Shown here: one piece after another, positions 9,546 through 15,763 of the stretch
Position numbering within the stretch: the stretch's first letter is position 1
Layout: every line of letters starts with the position of its first letter
DNA from: Phellopilus nigrolimitatus
Taxonomy: Eukaryota > Basidiomycota > Agaricomycetes > Hymenochaetales > Hymenochaetaceae
Reading direction: 5' to 3'
Assembly (NCBI GenBank): GCA_021029095.1
Contig: JAJOHG010000517.1
Span: 1 to 15,763, forward strand
Length of the DNA: 15,763 nucleotides
Notes under the pieces: model-generated
What the model was told of the DNA's origin: nothing
What the model saw: only the letters and a program-made list of their open reading frames with translations
Databases searched by the model: none
Translations under genes and position numbers: made by a program

Positions 9546-9980
9546 ACCAAGGAGCACAGGGCATCCAATGCCAACAGATGCATCTCAAAGTCGCTCCACG
9601 TCCGTCCCCTGAATCAAATTTCTCTCCGTCCAAGCGTGAGTCATCAAGAAGACCGTGTCCTCCACCATCTCCGCCGATCAAGATTCTTATCACATTCACT
9701 CCATGCTCGCGAGCTCAACTCCGACCCTCATCTTTATTCCCTCAAAATCAATGCTAACCAAGAACGAGGATTGTCCCGACCGATCGTGCGAGATCGCAAA
9801 TCGCCTGCGTACGCACCAAAGTTGTGTCTATACTCTGTATCGCCCAGCACTACCCGTTCTGCCGCGATCGGCAGGATCTTCAGTTTTGGTCGCAGAAACC
9901 CTGTGGTTCGCGCCCTGGATTTTAACCTCGAGTTGCAGAGAAGCGTCGGTGCTTTTAAACGCCCTTGTACTTCCCCATAG
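9546..9980 (+). pseudogene. Unassigned open segment, probable coding remnant
   Basis: The frame is open from just after the TGA at 9543 to the TAG at 9978, about 144 codons, but its first ATG is only at 9636. It is rich in Ser, Arg and Pro (for example SHQEDRVLHHLRRSRFLS and ALDFNLELQRSVGAFKRP). I recognise no domain. Its 3' end belongs to a segment that recurs at 12483-12553, and the similarity there continues in a neighbouring frame (RYTRGSTPP), which suggests a frameshift. Confidence 0.25.
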
Positions 9981-10000
9981 GTATACCCGAGGTTCTACTC
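9923..10000 (+). repeat. Dispersed diverged duplication, copy 1
   Basis: This segment aligns with 12483-12553. The best block, ggtatacccgaggttctact (9980-9999), differs at two positions from 12533-12552, and the upstream part (ctcgag...agagaagc.tcggtg..tttaaacgcc) also aligns with small gaps. Both copies can be read as R-Y-[TA]-R-[GD]-S-T-P. It could be an old coding duplication or part of a dispersed repeat family. Confidence 0.5.
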
Positions 10001-10541
10001 CTCCTGCATGGTGTTGCGGTTGACTTCTGTGTATCTGTTAATTTCAAGAAATCCTGTCATGCATCCCTTCTCTCGTCAACTTTGACGCAGCGTCTTCGAG
10101 CTACCTGCTGCTCTGGCTCTGCCGATACACGTTGGTCAAGATAGGTAGGCTCAATCCTTGGCCTCACGTAGCTGACGTTGGAATATGACGCTATGGGCGC
10201 AACTCGGGCGGCGCGAAGCATCTTCACTTCGGTGTTCGCTAAAAATAATGTGAGCTTATGGTTCATTCTTTTGTGGTATTTGTATTCGATGGTTACGGCA
10301 TGAGCTATCTCTGTGCAGGTAAAACGGTGAGACCGGCTCTTAGAGTGATCTGGCGGGTCCAGAGACGGATGATATAAGGGAGTTCTTTGGCCGGCTTAAA
10401 ACTCCACAGTTGTTATTCCTGAATTGCTGGGTTGTTTTATAGAGAACGAAAGGTTTTGTCTACGTCGCAAGTCGTCTCTTTTTTTCGTCGAAGTTCTTAC
10501 GCAGCTCACCGTCCACCGTGCTCAGTCCTTCGTTTCGGGAA
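10001..10541. other. No gene recognised
   Basis: Only short frames are present (69 codons on the minus strand at 10057-10266, 66 codons on the plus strand at 10424-10624), and none has a recognisable motif. No RNA gene or repeat boundary was seen. Confidence 0.45.
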
Positions 10542-10691
10542 GGACTTCGAAGATTAGAAGATCAACCAACTGGTCAACTCAATATAGTGCGTGTTGTTCG
10601 CGACTTGCTCCGGCACTAGCTTGATGCGATAGATAATTTAGGAGTTGTCGATTTACCACCTAGTTGCATGCGTTTTATAGGTGTCTTCTAA
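10542..10691 (+). pseudogene. Short coding-like remnant with one in-frame stop
   Basis: The frame reads GLRRLEDQPTGQLNIVRVV then RDLLRH, a TAG at 10617, then LDAIDNLGVVDLPPSCMRF to a TAA at 10689. The amphipathic, acidic-hydrophobic composition on both sides of the single stop looks like former coding sequence. No family is recognised and the evidence is composition only. Confidence 0.2.
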
Positions 10692-11890
10692 AGTTTAGAG
10701 GCTTTTCCATCTACGATCTGTCTCCCTCAGTTATGAATCGCTCACATTCGCGCGCACATCCTTAATTTGAGATAGGAAATTTCCTTCTTGAACATGTCGG
10801 AAAGTTTGGTTACGTTTATCTGCACCATAAACTGTTCCACTTGGCGTTCTTTTGATGCCCTTGCGTACTTCCAGGTACAGTTCAATCCCTCCATTGTTCA
10901 ATAATAGCATCGACCGAACGAACCGATTCTAGAGCTACCCGGAAATTCCGTTCACGTCCCACGTAGCATCTCAGCTACTCGACCCACACACCCTTGGTTT
11001 CGAATTCACGAAGCAGCACGGACACATCCATGTAGACGGCGCGACGTGCATCTATGCACAAATCGCGTCTTGAAAAGGGATCTGTAGTTCGCTCTGCGAC
11101 CGTCCATCCCCCAAACCTTTTTTTCTGACCGTATTCTCGGCTCTTTCTTTTTCCTAGGGGATAAAATTGAAATAGCGGTGATATCAAGGTTACCGCATTA
11201 AACCGATTCACGTACTCATATGCGCAACTCTCTACCCGTCTATTCGACAACTTATTATTATCAACGACGTGTGGTGTTCAAAGTGTTCACTTCTTGGCTA
11301 CTACACCACGATTTCGACAGCTTGTTCTCGTGAAAAGCAGCTGGCGTTACAATTACTGATGTAACACTCACCGTATATTCTGGGTGCTAGTGAGTATTAT
11401 TTGCTTTTCAGAACTTTACTAATGGCGCAAATGCGCAATTCAAACGGAAGCAAACTGGTATCAGCCGACATCGCGGGCAATTGCGCCAGATCCCGAGTTG
11501 TCTGTATTATCAGTGACTCATCGCTACCATACTTGCCTGCTTATACCCTTTTCAGATCTCGACGATCAGACCCACCCTGATTTCAAATGTTAAGCTCGCG
11601 GAAAAGTGTTAGAACAACACGCATCTTTGAATGTGGAGAGATGTCCATAAGGCTATCCAGCTGTGGTCGGAACCAATCGACCCCTTCTTTCGAGCTGCAC
11701 CTCATATCCGCGAACCTTCAATCCCGTGATGTGACCCATCTCAAGTTATCCAGGTCTCTGTATTGAGCCCTGTACATGCCGTTCAATGCGAATCGACTAT
11801 AGAGAAGGCCAACGGAAGTCTGTATAGGCCTGTCCGTTGACGATTCTGCCACTCTCACATATCCTCGACTGTGCAACTACCTCATTATCT
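10692..11890. other. No gene recognised
   Basis: This is about 1.2 kb with only short frames on both strands; the longest is 91 codons on the minus strand at 10975-11250, without motifs. I looked for reverse transcriptase (Y/F-x-D-D) and transposase signatures and saw none. No long terminal repeat pair was found. Confidence 0.45.
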
Positions 11891-11893
11891 TCT

Positions 11894-12072
11894 GAACCTT
11901 GCGTTGCATTAGGTTCGCAGATAGAACAAGCGCCAGTCTGGAACTTGAAGTCTCGGTACTGAAGCCGCGATTTCAACTCCTAAAGGCGGTGAGTTTCGTT
12001 ACATTATAAGGCGCATGGTGCTGGTAATTGCGCTTGACTGCCCTTCAGCTTCGTGAAGACAAGGATTCCTGA
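11894..12072 (+). pseudogene. Unassigned exon pair with a well-formed intron
   Basis: The first segment ends in SASLELEVSVLKPRFQLLKA, immediately followed by GTGAGT at 11989. CTTGAC branch and CCTTCAG acceptor signals end the 60-bp intron at 12048, and the frame continues LREDKDS to a TGA at 12070-12072. The charged, coiled-coil-like exon plus a textbook basidiomycete intron is strong evidence for present or former coding. No start codon, family or convincing upstream exon was found, so I treat it as a remnant. Confidence 0.35.
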
Positions 12073-12127
12073 TTCGTGCATATGGTGCTGGCATCACTTG
12101 TTCGATGCATCGTAAATCACCTGCGCT

Positions 12128-12697
12128 TTGGCCGCTGCTCTTCTCCCGGCTTTCCGAGGCCAAATCATAACCCGCGATTCAAACACTACCCCATATCTAT
12201 ATGTGCAAGCTCCAAGGCAAATAAGAATTATTCCATGTCAGCGTGGTGGCGAAGACTTCTTCTCCACCGCCGTCGCCGGAGCTCACTTCCTTTCGACGAC
12301 TTTTGGTTGTGAGCTCTCCTTCCTTGCAGTCGCAGTTTTGTTTACTTATGTTGTTACCATACCTTCTACAAAACTTTTACACCGCGGGATGATTCATTTC
12401 CCTCAACGCGTGCCGTCGAGTGCCCTTTCTTCCTTTGCGATCTCTTCGATTATAAGTCTGCAGCCTCCCAGATCGCACGTCCCGATCTCGAAGAGAATAG
12501 CATCGGCACATTTAGACGCCTTGGAACGCGTCGGTATGCCCGAGATTCTACTCCGCTCCTGTGCCAGGCCGGTCCTTTGTTCATTTCAGGGTGGAGTGCC
12601 GCACGCTTTCGAGACTCACTGTTCGATCCTTGCCCAATTCGCAAGGTGCGTCGATAGTCTCGGACGAGGTCGGGCCGACTCGGCAGATTTATCCTAG
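12128..12697 (+). pseudogene. Open frame of 189 codons, unassigned, probably a remnant
   Basis: A frame of 189 codons begins at an ATG in 12128, but it has no domain I recognise. Its 3' half overlaps the dispersed duplication, where a different frame reads RPDLEENSIGTFRRLGT then RRYARDSTPLLC, at least as coding-like as the open frame. The mix suggests decayed coding sequence; whether the 189-codon frame is ever translated is unknown. Confidence 0.25.
12483..12553 (+). repeat. Dispersed diverged duplication, copy 2
   Basis: This is the counterpart of 9923-10000 in the same orientation, about 2.55 kb downstream. The strongest shared block is ggtatgcccgagattctact (12533-12552). Copy 2 lacks about four bases in its upstream part relative to copy 1. 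Confidence 0.5.
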
Positions 12698-13263
12698 GTT
12701 TGCATTCTAAGAAATCTTGGCATCCGCAGAGTCAGGTCAGCCTCAGCAATTTTAAAGGCCAGGCTGGCTTCAGAGTATTAAGTCCCAAGGCGGGAAGCGG
12801 ACGGCAACAAAGAAAGCGCGTCTTAGCTCGTTGAACTTGCCCGATATCCCCAGAGCAAACAATGTCTGCGATGTTATTCTGGTTGAGTTTTCTGAGATAA
12901 TCATTCTTATTTATGTCTGGTAATTTTCTTTTCGCCGTCAGCAAACACTGTATGATGTGCTGAAAACAAGTCGCGGGAAACTGCAATTTTGGCTGGACTG
13001 TTTGACGCCAGTTAGCAAAGTAAGCTGTGCATTGCATAAGCCTTCAAGCAATGCTCAAGCAACAAGTGATAGTCATCGTACTTGTCTGCGATTTGCTATG
13101 CTGCATCTGCGCCTTCCCTTCCTACAGGCTGCTTCTAATCCATCGGAACATACGCGGTTTTGCCAGTTTCATTTCGCCTTTAGTGAATGGCTGTCCTGGG
13201 TTATCCTTGAAGACTATAATCAAGATGGCGAAGATGTCTGATATGTCTGTCCCAGCGCTTTAG
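12698..13263. other. No gene recognised
   Basis: Overlapping frames of 78 to 101 codons occur on both strands (for example minus 12732-13037 and plus 12957-13241), but none carries a recognisable motif and they compete with each other. No RNA gene or repeat was identified. Confidence 0.4.
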
Positions 13264-13473
13264 AAAGATACCAGCTGGCTACGTCGTCGATTATTTGATA
13301 TTCCTCCAAATATTCTAGTTTTGAGAGCGATTGCATTTGTGACATACGAAAACTTGATTTCGGGCAGCCCAGGAGACTCTTCAGACGAAGACAAGGCTCC
13401 ATCTGCGACTCATTTTGAACTTCAAAAACTACGGCCACGTATTCTCTGCGTCTGGAAGGCAATTAAAGCATGA
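13264..13473 (+). pseudogene. Unassigned coding-like segment
   Basis: The frame is open from after a TAG at 13261 to a TGA at 13471 and contains LRRRLFDIPPNILVLRAIAF and an acidic run (SPGDSSDEDKAPSATHFELQ). It has no ATG of its own. GTGAGT follows at about 13475, just after the stop. The minus strand also has an 80-codon frame here. No family is recognised and confidence rests on composition alone. Confidence 0.22.
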
Positions 13474-13677
13474 GGGTGAGTAATATATTGCTTCGAGCAG
13501 CATGAATAGAACATACATTCATTGTATAGAACTCTTTGGCCTAAACTGTGCTCTATTCTTCCGACTTAGCCTCGCGTTATGAGAACGATCTTTTCAGACA
13601 GACAACGGGGAGATTTTAGAAAGTAAGGATTGAATTCAATCAGATAAGAATTACTTTAATTTCGTCGCTTGGTTCAC

Positions 13678-13830
13678 AGAATGCTTCTCCGGTTCGTATA
13701 CGGATTCAACGGGAGCGCAAGCCGACGAAGCTGATACTACTCACCATTCAGAGACACCAACCGACCTATGCACTCCACCAGATGCCGGAAAGCGTGTCAA
13801 TGCTTCTCTTCGGCTCAATCCGGGCTTATA
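13678..13830 (+). other. Short acidic open segment, unassigned
   Basis: An open segment reads ECFSGSYTDSTGAQADEADT and continues with Thr/Pro-rich sequence to a TAG near 13829. It is compositionally coding-like, but has no start codon, no family and no linked exon. Confidence 0.15.
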
Positions 13831-13846
13831 GGTTCCGGGTAGGAAG

Positions 13847-13856
13847 TATATAAAAA
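13847..13856 (+). promoter_or_regulatory. TATA-box-like element
   Basis: TATATAAAAA lies here, directly before the open frame starting at 13858. The identical 10-mer recurs at 14349-14358. Since the ATG at 13858 is only two bases away, this element cannot be a normal core promoter for that codon; a later start would be needed. Confidence 0.25.
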
Positions 13857-13857
13857 C

Positions 13858-14169
13858 TTGGTTAATCAGCTTCTGAGGCCGAGTCTGATCTTTAGACAGG
13901 CTCCCATTCCAGACGCCTCTCGCAGGAGTGACTTCTCTTCGTTAAGTGCCGTAATTTTATGTCCGGGTGTACGCGCTGCGAGCGTGTTGGTCCTGAATCC
14001 CCCATCGGCAGATTTGGACGCAATCGGAAAGGAGGAAACTCGGGAGCAGCCAAGGATTCGAGACGCCGACTTCTCGTCCCAACCCTCTTTGTCTCAGGCA
14101 GGACTGACCAGAATTGACCCAGTCATGCGCGCGCTCCAGCGGCTCTCAGAACTTCAAATGTCCGGGTGA
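13858..14169 (+). other. Open frame of 103 codons, unassigned
   Basis: The 3' part is coding-like (SADLDAIGKEETREQPRIRD, then IDPVMRALQRLSELQMSG) and the TGA stop lies within a GTGAGT donor-like site at 14166-14171. It could be an upstream exon of an unknown gene, or part of the long leader of the WOPR gene. Without a recognisable domain or clear acceptor I cannot decide. Confidence 0.25.
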
Positions 14170-14348
14170 GTATAAGTTCCTGGACGTACCATACCTCTCT
14201 CAATCAAGTCGCGTCAACCCGTCAACCCTGTCTAAAAAACCCGACGATCCTGTGCCTACTTTTTCCTCTTTCTTTTGGTTCTATTATTCTATCCTCGACG
14301 TCCCAATCATGTACGTCCTCCACTTTCTCCGCCGGCATGGCCCAAACA

Positions 14349-14358
14349 TATATAAAAA
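14349..14358 (+). promoter_or_regulatory. TATA box of the WOPR-domain gene
   Basis: TATATAAAAA sits 83 bp before the WOPR gene start at 14442 and follows a pyrimidine-rich stretch (14260-14330). Spacing and context fit a fungal core promoter with a short leader. Confidence 0.5.
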
Positions 14359-14441
14359 CAATGCGCTGTGTTTAGTCCTCCGCCGCATCGTATCATCGCC
14401 GTTCAGACTAATAATCGCTGGCAAACGTGCTTGAGCTCCAA

Positions 14442-15763
14442 ATGCAGACAGCAGCAATTTCAGGACACACGACCCACCCTGCCCTGCGTCAGTACCTTCT
14501 CCGACAACGCGTCCGCGTCATTATTAAATGCTTGTAAAAACAATTGTTATCAGATCTTCGAGACGCGAATGATGCACACATGGTGTTCGAGGCCGTGCGT
14601 CTCGGACTACTCCCTTTGATAAAGCGTCGCCTTACCTCCGATGAGCGCGATCGACTTTCGTCAGGAAACGTTTTTGTCTGGGAGGAGGCTGAACATAAGG
14701 GCGGCCTCGAGCGTTGGACAGATGGGCGAAGATGGTAAGCATGGTTTATATCCCTGATTGGAGAGACTTTTGACTCGTGCATACAATTTTCAGGTCACAA
14801 AGCCGCATGAAGGGAGAGTACCTCTTCTACGAGGAGAAAGTCGAGACAACCGAAGAAGAAAAGCAAGCGAAGGCAGCTAGAAGGTATTTTCCGTCTTGAT
14901 CATACGAGCTGATAGATGAAAAATCAAATGACGCTATATTTTTATTTCCTGTAGGGCTAGTCGGAACACCGGAAATGCGATACTATATATGCCTACCAGA
15001 CGTCAAGACCGACCGGCAAAGCCCGACGGACTCACAAAGCAGACATACTCGACACATGTTTACCTCCCTGGCTCGACATCTCCTCGCAAATGGCATATCG
15101 TTGCGTACTTTTCGGTACGTTATTTTTCCTCGTTACGACCTTGCTTGACGTTTTATCTTGCATTCCGTTGTGCAGGCAAACGACTACGCCCGCTTACCCT
15201 GTTATCGAGAGCTACGATTACCTCCGCAACATTCTCGTCCCCGATAGGATATTTTTCTCCGCTCGGGAGTAATCAAGAAGAACGAGACCACATCGGCCGT
15301 CGAAGATGAGGACGAAGACGATATCCGGAGGCTCGAGTATGCTTGATGGTGTGTCTTTGGACCTTCCAGTCCTGTGCACAACACACACGATGCCCGACCA
15401 ATATGAAACACGACCGCGCTCAGATTCGCAGCATGCCACTTATCCATCGTCCACTTCCTATCGTGCTCCAGTTTCTTCCGCTGGGAACGCCGATCAAGTG
15501 CAACGCTCATCGTTAACTGTGCTGCGGCCGGCGTCTCGCTCGTTCAGTCATGATTTAGGAGCTCTTCCGAAACTTTCGACCATCACTTCGCTTCCGCCGC
15601 CGGGACATTTCGCCAAACACGCGTCATCGTCGAACTCTCCATTACAAATTAGTCCGGGTGGTTACATGCCTGCCCACCGAGCATCTGCTTACCTCTCTTC
15701 GTCCCAGAATTAGCCGTTATCTTCGGAGGACCGCCGCGCGTTGAGTACGTTCAAGATTATTCT
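14442..15763 (+). pseudogene. WOPR-domain (Gti1/Pac2/Wor1 type) transcription regulator, frame broken, runs off the window end
   Basis: WOPR proteins are fungal DNA-binding regulators of morphology and development. Exons are 14442-14487, 14554-14734, 14794-14883, 14955-15114 and 15176 onward; introns are 66, 59, 71 and 61 bp, all GT-AG. The spliced start MQTAAISGHTTHPALHLRDA leads into the WOPR N-lobe (DAHMVFEAVRLGLLP, SGNVFVWEE, RWTDGRRWSQSR). The C-lobe follows (RQDRPAKPDGLTKQTY, PRKWHIVAYFS, NDYARLP). After codon 167 the frame is lost: as written it ends at a TAG at 15245 (182 residues). The expected continuation VIESYDYLRNILVP starts at 15201 in the next frame, so one extra base lies near 15200. 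A return to the first frame gives KKNETTSAVEDEDEDDIRRL, then a Ser/Pro-rich tail reads in the second frame to a TAG at 15711, with coding-like SSEDRRALSTFKII beyond it. It is probably a pseudogene; a local sequence error is the alternative. Confidence 0.85.

Noticed and set aside
12732..13037. 101-codon minus-strand frame and overlapping 94-codon plus-strand frame
   Set aside because: Neither has a recognisable motif, they exclude each other, and such lengths are expected by chance here.
8250..14350. Possible LTR or LINE retrotransposon, suggested by the gene-poor, decayed look
   Set aside because: No reverse transcriptase, integrase or gag motif and no long terminal repeat pair was seen; only one short diverged duplication was found.
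15190..15210. Programmed +1 frameshifting as an explanation for the WOPR frame change
   Set aside because: More frame changes and a stop follow downstream, and no slow-codon or stimulator arrangement is evident; a mutation or sequence error is simpler.

Overview
The window looks like nuclear DNA of a filamentous fungus, most likely a basidiomycete (Agaricomycetes). The reasons are short GT-AG introns of about 50-70 bp with TACTAAC- or CTTGAC-like branch sites, pyrimidine-rich or TATA-bearing stretches just upstream of start codons, and protein families typical of fungi (secreted S53 tripeptidyl peptidase, Zn2Cys6/Fungal_trans regulator, WOPR/Gti1-Pac2 regulator). There is no sign of bacterial operon structure, rRNA, CRISPR or a convincing tRNA.

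Layout. (1) 720-2655, minus strand: one complete, intact five-exon gene for a secreted sedolisin-type (S53) peptidase of 573 residues with all catalytic residues in place. (2) 2656-3742: gene-free spacer holding its promoter and an 18-bp A run. (3) 3743-4369: a 627-bp interval bounded by a perfect 30-bp inverted repeat with TA at each outer edge and no transposase inside; I read it as a non-autonomous Tc1/mariner-like element (MITE). (4) 4459 to about 7330, probably to about 8250, plus strand: a decayed Zn2Cys6 transcription-factor gene. Zinc-cluster, linker and Fungal_trans motifs appear in the correct order but are scattered over all three frames and broken by stops. (5) about 8250-14350: a gene-poor stretch with several short coding-like segments, some with well-formed introns, that I cannot assign, plus a diverged dispersed duplication (9923-10000 versus 12483-12553). 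(6) 14442 to the window end, plus strand: a WOPR-domain (Gti1/Pac2/Wor1 type) regulator with four well-formed introns. An extra base near 15200 throws the frame inside the WOPR domain, and further frame changes and a stop follow.

The genes form no visible pathway. The main message is contrast: an intact peptidase gene beside two broken regulator genes and a small transposable element that ends 89 bp before the start region of one of them. Because the five-exon peptidase gene has no indel, general sequencing error is a poor explanation for the broken frames, although a local error in the WOPR gene cannot be excluded. I found no evidence for a new multi-gene biological system here.
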